The translations under genes and the position numbers were made by a program. A stretch of DNA of 64,000 nt from the NCBI RefSeq assembly GCF_004210375.1, contig NC_134827.1:105261285-105325284 (forward strand), read 5' to 3'. The stretch is from Tachypleus tridentatus. Its lineage: Eukaryota; Arthropoda; Merostomata; Xiphosura; Limulidae. The notes under the pieces were generated by a model, which was not told the DNA's origin, searched no databases, and worked only from the letters and a program-made list of their open reading frames with translations. Positions 43,298 to 55,800 of this stretch are shown here, piece after piece. How positions within the stretch are numbered: position 1 is the first letter of the stretch; each line of letters begins with the position of its first letter.

Positions 43298-45296
43298 CAG
43301 AAATACAATGTTTTCGCCTCTCTTGTTATTTAATTAAAAATTCAACATATTGTTTATTCAAGATATTATCCACGTTCACATATTTACTCTGTTCAAATAT
43401 ATCTAGAGAACAGGTGTTGTGTTATCGAAAGTGTTACAGAGACGATGAACGACGTGTAACGTTGATGGTGTTACTGACATGTATGATATATGATTCTCAC
43501 TTGCGCCGCACAACGGTTTAGTTCAGTAGAAATAAACTAAGAATCGATAATAATAGAAGGTATTTAAAATCCTTTAAAAGTAGATAATTATTAAGTTACA
43601 GTCAAATTGTAACTAACTTTAAAACGTAAACTTATTTTATTATACATTACCAAGAAGTAGCGGAGGACGTCTTCAATGTTCGGTATTATTTTATGGTCTT
43701 GTTTAACAGGTTAAATAACTAGTAGAACTTGGAAAGTTAGTCTAACTACAACACGAACTTGTTAGAGAAAAGAAAAGGAAACTTTCATTTCAGTTAATTA
43801 TTCATTGTATAAAAAAGAAGACATCTATATTACAGAAAATGTACGCATGCGTGGTTCTAATCTAAATAAGTGGTAATAATCGTTTACGTACCCGAGACAG
43901 TGACTCTACGTTTAAAATATTAGTCGCTCAGTACCAGTTTATCGTTGTCTTTACTACACCAGAAAACAGTTCGGTTCTCGAAGAGGGCAGAGAACAGACA
44001 ACCCGTTGTGGAGCTGTCTACCTAACCACAAACAAGCAAAGCTGGAATAGACAAGTGGGAAGACAATACGATCATACAGTTCAATAACAGAATTATGTAA
44101 CTCGAACATGATTCACCAGGAGGTTAGAGACTTGTGGTCTCGTGCATATAAATTGATCTAGTATCCAGGGTGATCCAGATAAGCTTTTCAGAAGGTTAAA
44201 ATGCCGAAGAGTTTTGATAGATGGAAAGAACAAGGCTTAGCTTTCGATGGTGAATTGCAAATTATATGTTTTTTGGTGGTTGTGGTTGTCTTTTACTTAC
44301 CACAACACAATAAACCTATATTTATACAGGATTGGAAGAGTATTCAGCATCAATGTTACTTATTTACTCATTTATCAGATAATCTATTTAAAATTCTAAA
44401 TATAAATATAAAGCACAATCTATCATTCAATTCGCCATCTTTCCTCCTTTGTCCAGATTTAAACAGGAAATGGCACTTCATGCTTTTGGATATAATTTTA
44501 CTACTTTCATGGTGCACTGATAAAAAATAGATATGAGTAATAGACCTCAGAAATAATACAAATACGGCATTATTTTTTTCCAGCTCTTTTACGCCACAAG
44601 TAGGCTTAGCAAAATTTTGTCTAAATTTCAAGTCTAACGATCAACTGCAGTAGACAATATATTGATGATCATCCTAGAATAAATAATGCAAAGCATGGAA
44701 TTGTGGGTAAAATTATTTTCTTTGTTTTCGTAAAAAGGTCAAAAAAGAATAAAAACATAAAAAAACCTAAACCATCAAGTGTTATTCGAGGAGTCTGAAT
44801 CATCAATCATCTACCAGATCTTGGCCGAGATTCAAACTTGAAACACAGCAGTGTGAAAAGCAGTTGTGTTACGTCATGAGAAGTATTTGCGCAGTCGTCT
44901 GTATGTTTTGACGTCATTCCATGGCTCAATATCCACTCAATTCGGGTATTGGCTGCACCAAGCAGCGTGTGATTTCAGGACGTTGGGAAGTTTCAAATAT
45001 TAACAATTTCATTTTCCGCCTAGACTTGGCGCTGGAAACCATGGTTACGAATTACTATAATCTCATAACCAGGTTTTACTTTTCTTTTTAGTAGTAGATC
45101 CGGAGATGTTTTGACAGTGCCATATATTTCTACTGCCATTTGATAAAAAAATGAAACTAAAACCTAAGCAATTTCAGGTGAGGTTTAAATTTCTTTTTTT
45201 CCAATAAGCTTTTAAATAATTTTCACTAATTTTCATTGTTATGGGAAAACGTGATATCCTATAAATCAAAAACGTTAATTAGAATGATTGGTCTGG
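43298..45296. other. Unique sequence, no gene recognised
   Basis: AT-rich single-copy DNA with a CRE palindrome at 44909-44916 (TTGACGTCATTCC). A 109-codon plus-strand frame at 44201-44530 and an 87-codon minus-strand frame overlapping it have no recognisable domain and read like AT-rich chance frames. Confidence 0.45.
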
Positions 45297-45498
45297 TTTG
45301 AATTTCGCGCAAAGCTACACGAGGACAATCTGCGCTAGCCGTCCCAAATTTAGCAGTGTAGGACTAGAGGAAAGGCAGCTAGTCATCACCACCCACCGCC
45401 AACTCTTGGGCTACTCTTTTACCAACGAATAGTAGGATTGACCGTCACTTTATAATGCCCACACGGCACGCCTTAACACGTTTGGCCATGCCGGGCCA
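45297..45498 (-). mobile_element. SINE family A copy, head deleted internally
   Basis: Minus strand. From the body it jumps from ATAATGCCCACACGGC to ACGCCTTAACACGTTTGGCC, losing the GAGCATGTTTGG and B-box part. The terminal CCATGCCGGGCC is intact. Confidence 0.9.
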
Positions 45499-45516
45499 CT
45501 AAAATCGAGTTCAAGT

Positions 45517-45630
45517 GTGTGTTTCGTTGGAGCAAACCCACATCGGGCTATCTACTGAGCCCACCGAGGGAATCGAACCCCTGATTTTAGCATTGAAAAT
45601 CCGAAGACATACCGCTGTACTAGCGGGGGG
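45517..45630 (-). mobile_element. SINE family B copy
   Basis: Minus strand: GTGTGTGTTTCGTTGGAGC, CCCACATCGGGCTATC, GGAATCGAACCCCTGATTT, ACCGCTGTACTAGCGGGGG. It lies 18 bp from the family A copy and in the same orientation. Confidence 0.9.
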
Positions 45631-45839
45631 GTAAAGGCAGAAACAAATATTCTTTTAAACATATTTCTGAAGTCGTTTCTTGTCTTTATATACAAGTGTG
45701 CGTTTTCTTGGAATGTTAAACGCGCAGAAAATATAAGTCATTGTAACTGTATCTTTAAAACTTTCGTTCAAATCATTGACCTCAACAAACAACGATTTTG
45801 TCAACTAATTGCATCTTTACCTGCCCATCTTTGCCCGGT

Positions 45840-45900
45840 TTTAGTAGTGTTGCTTGAATAGCAATATGGCGGACAAAGTAGTCACGTGAGTGAGTGACGT
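45840..45900 (+). promoter_or_regulatory. Promoter-like cluster with possible first codons
   Basis: GCAATATGGCGGACAAAG followed by TAGTCACGTGAGTGAGTG and TGACGTAAGC. It combines an ATGGCGG core (like YY1-type start elements), the full E-box TCACGTGA and a CRE-like TGACGTAA within 50 bp. If the ATG is used, seven codons (MADKVVT) run into a donor GTGAGT. Downstream exons were not found. Inference only. Confidence 0.25.
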
Positions 45901-46402
45901 AAGCTTTATTCTCTGTAGATTATTTTTATCATTTGTAGCGTACATATTAGTGTCTCTCTCTCTTTATTAACAGCACAGTAATTCAAACAATTTTATTAAA
46001 ATGGGCAATATAATTGTATATAAAATATTGATGTTGTTTCTCCAGTTTGAGAACGTCCAATGAACATCATTCTGTGTGTTGTTTTTAAACAACAACAAAT
46101 AATTTATTTGTGCTTGTTTACTTTAGTCAGTGGCATTTTTCGTCACTCTTTTTTCTTTATTAAGAAAGTTTTTCATTGGTTTTTTATTGTATAGTTGTCA
46201 TGCGCAGAACGTTTGTGGTTAATTCTGTTACGCCTTTAGCAAACGATTCTAATAAGACAAACAGAACCAACAAACAAGACGTGTCGAGATACTTGTAGTT
46301 GTGTTAGCACTTCTGTCTCGTGTTTAGTTGGTGTGCGTCACTTTTCTAGTATCAAACTAATAATTGAAAATAAATAAACATTTCGATTTGTTGAATAAGC
46401 TA

Positions 46403-46531
46403 TGGCGTTCTTTTCTTTTAATTTGGTGGAAGAAACCGTCGAGTCCTTCTTACATACGCTGAAAGAAGCCACATCATCGTTTTCACTTGACTTCCAGAGA
46501 AAAAAACAACATACGTGGACTTTGTCTTAGT
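46403..46531 (+). CDS. Small unrecognised ORF, 42 codons
   Basis: ATGGCGTTCTTTTC opens a 42-residue frame, MAFFSFNLVEETVESFLH and on to a TAG at 46529-46531. The ATG is followed by G. The middle (NLVEETVESFLHTLKEATSS) looks amphipathic. It is 550 bp downstream of the promoter-like cluster at 45840 but has no clear acceptor. It may be a real small protein, part of an exon, or chance. Confidence 0.15.
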
Positions 46532-47079
46532 ATTTAAAGAAATCCCCTTGTCCTGACGTAATTTATTGAGAGATGCCGCGTAATCATAAGTTGTATCTTT
46601 GAAGACAGTGACTAATTATTCATTGTGTCTTGGTGTAGAAACACAAGAAACTTGTGTTTAATCCCTGACAAATGAAATGTTACAAAAAATAATCAGACTC
46701 AACCACAGAGTAGAAAATAAAATAGGATATAAATATGTGTATATATATACAGAATGGAACAAAACACTTTGTATTATATGGTTAGAAGAAACGAAAATTG
46801 GAAACTTTTCGTTACATGGCTGGTCTAATTGCTATAATTAATCAGTACTTTTCACCAGGTTTAATATAAAACTTGAAACAGAAATGAGTAATGTGTTCAT
46901 GGTAATTATTTCGATTTATACATTAGTAAATAGTAGGGTACAACTGAATATGTTTGATAAGAGAAGAGCATTTAGTTTTTCCATTCTTGGTCTAACCCCT
47001 TCCAGTATTGTAATTTCTCGTATTATGCTAAAAACCGTTATTAACTCACAATTAAAAATATTTAACTGTTTATAATAAC

Positions 47080-47580
47080 AGTAAGTTCTCTGCAGATGAT
47101 GTTGTATTATTCATAAATAAACTAAAAATTAACGATTATAAGAAGTGGCAAATAAAAATTTTTGCTAGATTTTATAATACATTTGAAAATATATTACTAA
47201 ATAAATAAATATTAAATGAGGAAAAAACTTCTTCTCACTAGAGGTGGCTAGCTATCTGCAAAACTGAACGTTAGATTTTATTCAGTATTGGCGGGACTGG
47301 AAGGCTTAACATTTATGTAGTTAGGCTTGTCTCACTATTCGCATGTCTGTGTTTGAATAGGGTTACGAAACAGAAAATATGAACTACTTATTTACTTAAG
47401 GTAGGTTTTGTAAGATCTAATATAAAATTTATTTTAAGAGATCGCACAAAATATGTCATTTTCAGAAAATGGTTAAGGTTGGGAGTTACTTGTAGTAGAA
47501 TTTTAGGGTGTTTATTATTATTTGTGTTTGGGAATTTTCAGGGCTTAAAAGAGAAGAGAATCGTAGGTAATGCTTAGTAG
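47080..47580 (+). pseudogene. Possible LINE reverse-transcriptase remnant
   Basis: A short frame at 47080-47207 reads KFSADDVVLFINKL, which fits the catalytic ADD box of LINE reverse transcriptases (usual form FADD or YADD). Near 47470 another frame reads KWLRLGVTCSRILG and NFQGLKEKR, like the C-terminal region of L1/Tx1-type elements. Stops and frameshifts separate them. The resemblance is short, so the call is weak. Confidence 0.3.
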
Positions 47581-49063
47581 AATTATTTTTTGGAAGACTA
47601 CATATTTCTACTTTAATATGTCTTTTTAAATGTAACTTCCTTCCCATAACTGGCAGTAGGAGTTAAGAATTAATTTGTATAAGCACTCAACTCCATACTT
47701 TTAATTGAGTTTCCTAGATTGTTTACTAGAATTTCATGTGTGTTAGGATTTTGTCTGACAGATAGAATATCCCCAATGCTGGTGGGTGCTTGTCGCTACA
47801 AGCAATCTCTGTCATAAACTTTAGATTACGACCGGAAATTGCGATGACTATATATAAGTTTTGAAGTATATACAGGATATAACACAACTACAACACGGTT
47901 AGTATTATATGGTTAATAAAACAAAATGGGATGTTTATTAGGATTTTTGAAAGCCAATTTGGAAAGGGCGTCCGAAAGGTCTGGAATCGTAAATGATTTG
48001 TAGGTTGTAAGTCCGAGCTCTGTTGAATGACATCTTCCCGCGAGATTGGATTGGCATTTGTGATCCCAAGATGTGCGGACGTTGTACTTTTGGTTGTATT
48101 TCTGCGAGGGCTATTCGAGACACGTATGTACAAAGAAATCAGAAACACAGAACATCAGTTTCGGGACAAGTGCCTAATCATTGATAATAACACGAATATG
48201 GTTCGCAGTATTCCAAGAAAATAAAACACCGTCTCCAAACGTGTTTCGAATTACAATAACAGCAAGCGTAACACATTGTGTAAAGTTTTTTGAAGTGCCT
48301 GTGGTCCCAAGCTTTTCGGACAGTATAGAATATTTCGGGTGTGGACTGATTAAAAAAGATGCCAGTATAAGTAAACCATGCCAAGGAATACCGACATGGT
48401 CAGTTTTATCACTAACATTGACTTGAGAACTCCGTCTGTATCACTTCAAGAAGGTATTTTTGTATCATATCCTGCGTAAGTTGGTTGACAAATACATGAA
48501 CAGTTCGCGAAAATCCCAAATTGTGCTCTCCTCGCTGAAACATTGAACAAAGAGAAAAAAGATCAAATTATCTATATTTCTGCTTATATACCTAGTCAAA
48601 ACACGTCCAAGTACTAAACTAAGAACTCCAAACTCTGCTCTCTTTGGGAGTCCTGAAACTTGTAAAAACTCACAGTCGGCAGATTTAACTTTTTGTGTGC
48701 TACTGTTAATGAACATTTATCTTTATTGTAGTTGTCATGGTGATTGCTATAAATATAACCGCATAAAGCCATAAATATACTTTTTTTTTGTTTGACCTTT
48801 AACCTCATGAAATCCTTAAAAACGCCTAAAAGTATATCTATGGACGTACTGGACCAAGGTATAACCCTACAAAATTTCATGTCACTCTGCTGAGAAAAGA
48901 AAGAGCGACAGTCGCTTGAAAAATATTAGGAAGAAACTATGTTTCTCTGCGGAGACATAATCATAGTTTATGTTATTAATGCTACCAGTAACTAAAATAG
49001 TGTTATATATAATACTATAAACTTTCTTTTAATAGTTTAGAAACAGAGTAATTCTCTTTGCCT
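47581..49063. other. Unique sequence, no gene recognised
   Basis: Several overlapping frames of 60-88 codons on both strands at 47888-48880 do not resemble known families and lack matched splice signals. Confidence 0.4.
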
Positions 49064-49280
49064 GGGCTCGCCCAGATGGTTTGGGCGCTTAACTCGCAAT
49101 ATGAGGGTCGCGTATTAGATCTAGTCTCTGTCCAACCAAACCTGCTCGCTCTTTAAGTCGTAAGTTCCACTATTCGTTAAGCAAAAGAGTAGCCCAAGTG
49201 TTTGGACTGGGCAGTGATGAATAGCTGGTTATATTAATAACGATAACCATCATATAGCTTTGCGCGAAATTCAAAACGAA
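49064..49280 (+). mobile_element. SINE family A copy, diverged
   Basis: GGGCTCGCCCAGATGG, CAATATGAGGGTCGCG, CTGCTCGCTCTTTAAGTCG, ACTATTCGTTAAGC, GTAGCCCAAGTG and GCTTTGCGCGAAATTC. GGGGGCGTTATAATG and the AGGGACGGCTAG block are missing. Confidence 0.85.
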
Positions 49281-49589
49281 CAGTTTGTACGTTTCTGGAA
49301 AGTTCACCAATTGAAATATCTCTAGAGAGAAGCTGGTTGTAAGGAATATCCTGTACATGTATCTTGTTGCTTAAAACATAAATATAGCTTGTGTACAGTG
49401 TAGATGCGTGTTGTTTGACGGTATACAACCTCGGGAACTTTTGTCGTGCATTTTCCAACGACACGAACAGTTTTTCGTTACCTGTACGTGTAATTCATTA
49501 TCACGCACAAGGTCTCCTAGTTAAATCTTTTTCAGCAGATTAAATAAAAAAAAAAAACATTCTTTAAAAGCTGAGAGAGTACTTTTAAA

Positions 49590-49700
49590 TTAACTTTGCC
49601 CGGGGTTATCAGAGATGGAAAAGTAAGTTAATCCGCCTTGGGTTATCAGAGATAGAACATTAAATTAACTTCCCTGGGTTGCACAGAGTGGGAACTGCTA
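49590..49700 (+). repeat. Three-copy repeat of about 48 bp
   Basis: CCCGGGGTTATCAGAGATGG, CCTTGGGTTATCAGAGATAG and CCCTGGGTTGCACAGAGTGG, each followed by AAGTTAATC-like text. A short decayed tandem array. Confidence 0.7.
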
Positions 49701-50459
49701 AAGTTAGCTATATCAAAAAATAAATAAATAAAAATAGCGATTTTGAAGGAAATTGTGTACATTTCAATTCAAATAAAATGTAAGATATTTATTAGGGCGA
49801 AGGAAATTTCTTCCTAGTTTAAATTTGTACTTCATTAAGTAGTAATATACGTGTTAACGTGTAGGATATCTAGTCTGAAGTTCTGGGATATGCGCGTTCG
49901 AAATTCGTAGAGGGCGTTTCGTCTCAAGCATACGAAGATTTATTGCTTCTTGGTGTATTTACGTTTTCATTTAGTTTGTTTTGATAATAGTAAAAGGAGT
50001 GCACGTGTCTCGTTTTTTTGGCTGATAAATGTTTTATTAGCTGGAAACTGGTAGTGCGATCGTTATGAACCAACTAAAAATTCGAAACTTAATGTTTCCC
50101 TATCTTGAATAATCTATGTAATAAGTTGTGAGCGTACAGTCACTTCAGGATCCAACACTTATATTTGTATTAACAGATTGTATTATCAGCAGGCTTCTAG
50201 CATAGGCTGTGTGTTTGTTTTTGTTGTATTTTCAAAGAAGGATTCCAGTTCTTGGTTTAACAAGATGTGTTATGGCTTGGGAGGGTAGGGTGTAGATGCA
50301 GATTACACCAGAGACTGGAAGAAACAGGAAATGTTCAGTTGCGAATAGAATGTATTTCATCCATTACCCAGCATCTAAATTTGTTTTGCTCTTGACGTAG
50401 TAAAATGGATATTTTTATACGAAATACATACAATTTACTTAAAACATTTATCCCGAATC
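49701..50459. other. Unique sequence, no gene seen
   Basis: AT-rich, without repeats. The last 16 bases (50444-50459) are the left target-site duplicate of the following SINE. Confidence 0.45.
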
Positions 50460-50742
50460 GGCCCGGCATGGCCAGGTGGGTTAAGGCATTCGACTCGTAA
50501 TTCGAGGGTCGCGGGTTCGAATCCCGGTCGTACCAAACATGGTCGCCCTTTCAGCCGTGGGGGCGTTGTAATGTGACGATCAGTCCCACTATTCTTTGGT
50601 AAAAGAGTAGCCCAAGAGTTGGCGGTGGGTGGTGATGACTAGTTGCCTTCCCTCTAGTCTCACACTGCTAAATTAGGGACGGCTAGCGCAGATAGCCCTT
50701 GAGTAGCTTTGCGCGAAATTAAAAACAAAACAAAAACAAAAC
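50460..50742 (+). mobile_element. SINE family A reference copy, full length, recent
   Basis: A tRNA-like head of about 75 bp has an A box (TGGCCAGGTGGGTTAAGG), CGT at the anticodon position (GACTCGTAATT) and a B box (GGTTCGAATCC), so it is probably derived from tRNA-Thr(CGU). The body follows: CTCGCCCTTTCAGCCGTGG, GCGTTGTAATGTGACG, GAGTAGCCCAAGAGTTGG, GGTGGTGATGACTAG, TCTAGTCTCACACTGC. The tail is GATAGCCCTTGAGTAGC, TTTGCGCGAAATT and AAAAC repeats. Target-site duplicates of 16 bp flank it (50444-50459 and 50741-50756, 15 of 16 identical), showing LINE-driven insertion not long ago. Confidence 0.97.
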
Positions 50743-50910
50743 ATTTAACCCGAATCGTCTTGGTTGCTTCCTTAATGGTAAAACATTTAGTTTTTATCAC
50801 GAAACATCTAGATATAATTTTTTTTAACTTATCTGACAAATTGCTACATTAATTTTTGTAACATAATATTTAGAGACAACGAGGAACCTCTTGGTCCATC
50901 TCTGCTGTCC

Positions 50911-51050
50911 ATTCCTCAGCTGGTACAGCGGTAAGTCTACGGAGTTACGACGCTAAAATCAGAGGTACGAAATCATCTCGGTGGACTCGGTAGACAGCTC
51001 ACAGTAGCTTTGGCTTAAAGGATGCATGGGTGTTTTCTTATAGCAAACTA
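50911..51050 (+). mobile_element. SINE family B copy, diverged
   Basis: ATTCCTCAGCTGGTACAGCG, GGAGTTACGACGCTAAAATC, CGGTGGACTCGGTAGAC, CAGTAGCTTTGGC and a final TTTTCTTATAGC on the opposite strand sense, perhaps a second tail scrap. Confidence 0.75.
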
Positions 51051-51600
51051 AAACTATTAAAGCCAACCCTTATCATTCATAATGCGTATCAAGCTTCCTT
51101 TTAAAGTCGCTCAAATTTACTGCTCTTACAACATCCATACGCCAACCCCACCCTATTTGAAAAATAAAACTGTCTTAGCTGAACACGGCTTCTACCTTGC
51201 CTAAATCTATATTTATCGCTGTTAAGTATGAAAAACGGCGATGCATTAATATTATAAATTTCTTTTACAATCTGGAAACATTTCAGTCAGATCTCCTCTA
51301 ACTCTTGTTTTGTTTGTTCAAGAGAAACAGTTTTAAAGATCTTAACCCGTCCTCACATGACGACCCCTCCGTTTCAGTAGCTTTCCTCTGAACCCTTTCC
51401 AATAATTCAATATCTCCTAAATTTAGGAGCCCATTAGCGAGCAGAGTACTCCAAGTGTAGCCTAACCAGTGAGATATACAATGAAATCGTAACCTCTTTT
51501 AAACTTGTATTCAATATATCTATAGATACACTCTGAAATTTTATTAGCCCTATCACTAACAAGAACGCACTGCTTGAATGGCTTCTTCTTTACTTTGTAA
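51045..51600 (-). pseudogene. CR1-type LINE 3' end
   Basis: Minus strand. A readable C-terminal RT segment gives SLVRLHLEYSA near 51455-51490, GDIELLERVQRKATE near 51375-51415, then LRSLKLFLLNKQ and a final RVDVVRAVNLSDFKRKLD-like part near 51070-51130. The order matches CR1/L2-clade LINE C-termini. Several stops and frameshifts. It ends next to a family B SINE. Confidence 0.75.
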
Positions 51601-52502
51601 GTTTTTAAAACACCCGAGGTATGACCAGACTAATGTCTATGCCTTGACCAATTTGGACAAGCAGGGTCAATAAATTTAGAAATTGAACAGCAGCAAGGGT
51701 TTACGTTATTAGGGATACAACTCGTATCGTGATTCTCTCGTGCCACCTATCGACGTGTATTGGAAATATTAATATTTTTAGAGTAAACGAAACAACTTTG
51801 AAGAAGCATCCCGGCAGCACGTGCTCGTTAATAAATGTTTCATCGTTTAGCTTCTTGAGCAATCTGACGAGTTGATTTTCTATAGTAGATATGAATATCT
51901 ATTTGGTGGGAGCTCAAACTGATGAAATCGGATATACATCTGGAAAAGTATTTCGTTTCCGGTACATTACGATTATATTAACTCGTTCGTGTCGTCTCTC
52001 CAATACTCCCAACCTTCAAGTACTCGAGTACTTGTCTTGAATTGATAATAACTATAAATGCCAAATGCTTGTAATTAATTGTTCCAACTCATTCGTATGT
52101 GTCTTTACCACTCAAAGTGTTCAGTAACCCACTTCCATCGATCACGTTTATTTTCGAAAAAATGTTAATGGTAGAAGCAAAGGAGAAAACGGGAGGTTAA
52201 ATAATTACATTGAGGGGTGGTATGCAGACTGTTAGTGTGGGTAAAAAAAAAAATATAAAAATGTATCTCAAGACGGCTGATACTTTATTTTAATAAAAGT
52301 TTTAATATCCATATCTAATTGAAATACATTTTTACTTCAAGTGGATTTCACGAATAAATTATACAAGAAACAAGTTAGGAAAATTACGACTGAAAAGTAT
52401 GTTTTTTTAGAAAACATCAGAGAATTTTAAAACAGTAGGGAATAGTTTGGACACGAATTCATTGAAGAAATAACGCTAGAACCGAAGACACCAGAAATAA
52501 TA
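51601..52502. other. Unique sequence, no gene recognised
   Basis: AT-rich single-copy DNA, with an A-run at 52242-52252. Nothing further recognised. Confidence 0.45.
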
Positions 52503-52665
52503 ATAGTTTGTTTGAGGTTAAGCACAAAGCAATACAATGGGCTATTTGTGCTGTGCCACTATAGGGCCAAAACGTAACAGAGCTGTTAAAATAATAGTTG
52601 TTGGTGAGCACAAAATTATACAACAGATTGTATGTGCTGTTCCCATCACGGTTATAGAAGTCCTA
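52503..52665 (-). mobile_element. Two SINE family C tails in tandem
   Basis: Minus strand: GAGGTTAAGCACAAAGCAA, TACAATGGGCTATTTGTGC at 52514, then a second, more diverged GAGCACAAAATTATACAACAG, TGTATGTGCTGTTCCCATC at 52603. Either two insertions or a duplicated tail. Confidence 0.6.
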
Positions 52666-52859
52666 TTTCTAAGGAAGGGTGGGTGGGTGAGTTAAGAAAA
52701 AGGATAAATGAAAATACGGTAAAAGTATTAAATGATAGAATCAGAGCAGAATAGTAGAATATTAAAAACATTCATCGTGTAAGCGGGGTTAGTCAGATAA
52801 TGATACCACGAAATTAATATTTTCAATGTCAGAAATATCAAGAAAATGTATCTGGTTCT

Positions 52860-55800
52860 CTAGATCAGAGTATATTCATCTATTGAACAACTGAACCAAG
52901 GACGATATTAATTCGAGGGGTTAGAATTAGCAATAGATTTATCGGGTTGTTCAGATAAGAGTGTATTAATCTGTTGAACAACTGAACCAAGGACGATATT
53001 AACTCGGGGTTAGAATTAGCAATAGATTTATCGGGTTGTTTAGATAACAGTGTATTCATCTATTGAACAACTGAACCAAGGACGATATTAAGTCGGGGGG
53101 TTAGAATTAGCAATAGATTTATCGGGATGTTTAGATAAGAGTGTATTAATCTGTTGAACAATTGAACCAAGGACGATATTAACTCGGGGGTTAGAATTAG
53201 GAATAGATTTAGCGGGTTCTTTAGATAAGAGTATATTAATCTGTTGAACAACTGAACCAACGACGATATTAACTCAGGGGGGTTACAATTAGGAATAGAT
53301 TTATCGGTTTGTTTAGATAAGAGTGTATTCATCTATTGAACAACTGAACCAAGGACGATATTAACTCGGGGAGTTAGAATTAACAATAGATTTATCAGTT
53401 TGTTTAGATAAGAGTATATTAATCTATTAAACAATTGAACCAAGAACGATATTTACTCGGGGGGTTACAATTAGGAATATATTTTTCGGGTTCTTTAGAT
53501 AAGAGTATATTAGTCTATTGAACAACTGAACCAAGGACGATATTAACTCGGGGAGTTAGAATTAGCAATAGATTTATCGGTTTGTTTAGATAAGAGTATA
53601 TTAATCTGTTGAACATCTGAACCAAGGACGATATTAACTCGGGGGGGTTAGAATTAGCAATAGATTTATCGGTTTGTTTAGATAAGAGTGTATTCATCTA
53701 TTGAACAACTGAACCAAGGACGATATTAACTCGGGGGGTTAGAATTAGCAATAGATTTATCGGTTTGTTTAGATAAGAGTGTATTCATCTATTGAACAAC
53801 TGAACCAAGGACGATATTAACTCGGGGGATTAGAATTAGGAAGAGATTTATTGGGTTGTTTAGATAAGAGTATATTAATCTATTAAACAATTGAACCAAG
53901 AACGATATTAACTCGGGGGGTTACAATTAGGAATATATTTTTCGGGTTCTTTAGATAAGAGTATATTAGTCTATTGAACAACTGAACCAAGGACGATATT
54001 AACTCGGGGAGTTAGAATTAGCAATAGATTTATCGGTTTGTTTAGATAAGAGTATATTAATCTGTTGAACAATTGAACCAAGGACGATATTAACTCGGGG
54101 GGTTAGAATTAACAATAGATTTATCGGTTTGTTCACATAAGAGTATATTAATCTATTAAACAATTGAACCAAGGACGATATTAACTCGGGGGTTACAATT
54201 AGGAATATATTTTTCGGGTTCTTTAGATAAGAGTATATTAGTCTATTGAACAACTGAACCAAGGACGATATTAACTCGGGGAGTTAGAATTAGCAATAGA
54301 TTTATCGGTTTGTTTAGATAAGAGTATATTAATCTGTTGAACAATTGAACCAAGGACGATATTAACTCGGGGAGTTAGAATTAGCAATAGATTTATCGGT
54401 TTGTTTAGATAAGAGTATATTAGTCTATTGAACAACTGAACCAAGGACGATATTAACTCGGGGAGTTAGAATTAGCAATAGATTTATCGGTTTGTTTAGA
54501 TAAGAGTATATTAATCTGTTGAACAACTGAACCAAGGACGATATTAACTCGGGGGGTTAGAATTAACAATAGATTTATCGGTTTGTTCACATAAGAGTAT
54601 ATTAATCTATTAAACAATTGAACCAAGGACGATATTAACTCGGGGGGTTACAATTAGGAATATATTTTTCGGGTTCTTTAGATAAGAGTATATTAGTCTA
54701 TTGAACAACTGAACCAAGGACGATATTAACTCGGGGAGTTAGAATTAGCAATAGATTTATCGGTTTGTTTAGATAAGAGTGTATTAATCTGTTGAACAAC
54801 TGAACCAAGGACGATATTAACTCGGGGGGTTAGAATTAGCAATAGATTTATCGGTTTGTTTAGATAAGAGTATATTAATCTGTTGAACAATTGAACCAAG
54901 GACGATATTAACTCGGGGAGTTAGAATTAGCAATAGATTTATCGGTTTGTTTCGATAAGAGTATATTAATCTGTTGAACAATTGAACCAAGGACGATATT
55001 AACTCGGGGGGTTAGAATTAACAATACATTTATCGGTTTGTTTATATAAGTGTATATTAATCTGTTGAACAACTGAACCAACGACGATATTAACTCGGGG
55101 GTTAGAATTAGGAATAGATTTATCGGGTTGTTTAGATAAGAGTGTATTCATCTATTGAACAACTGAACCAAGGACGATATTAAGTCGGGGGGTTAGAATT
55201 AGCAATAGATTTATCGGGTTGTTTAGATACGAGTGTATTAATCTGTTGAACAACTGAACCAAGGACGATATTAACTCGGGGGGTTAGAATTAACAATAGA
55301 TTTATCGGGTTGTTTAGATAAGAGTATATTAATCTATTAAACAATTGAACCAAGGACGATATTAACTCGGGGGGTTAGAATTAGCAATAGATTTATCGGT
55401 TTGTTTAGATAAGAGTGTATTCATCTATTGAACAACTGCTCCAAGGACGATATTAACTCGGGGGATTAGAATTAGGAAGAGATTTATTGGGTTCTTTAGA
55501 TAAGAGTATATTAATCTGTTGAACAACTGAACCAACGACGAAATTAACTCGGGTGGTTAGAATTAGCAATAGATTTATCGGGTTGTTTAGATAAGAGTGT
55601 ATTCATCTATTGAACAACTGAACCAAGGACGATATTAACTCGGAGGGTTAGAATTAGCAATAGATTTATCGGTTTGTTTAGATAAGAGTATATTAATCTG
55701 TTGAACATCTGAACCAAGGACGATATTAACTAAGAGTGTATTCATCTATTGGGGGGGGGTAGAATTAGCAATAGATTTATCGGGTTGTTTAGATAAGAGT

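Noticed and set aside
44201..44530. 109-codon plus-strand frame starting MPKSFDRWKEQ
   Set aside because: Reads as AT-rich chance sequence after the first 20 residues, with an overlapping frame on the other strand and no family resemblance.
50460..50535. tRNA-Thr gene
   Set aside because: The tRNA-like sequence continues into a SINE body and is one of about 20 similar heads. Stems are imperfect, so it is a retroposon head and not a functional tRNA gene.
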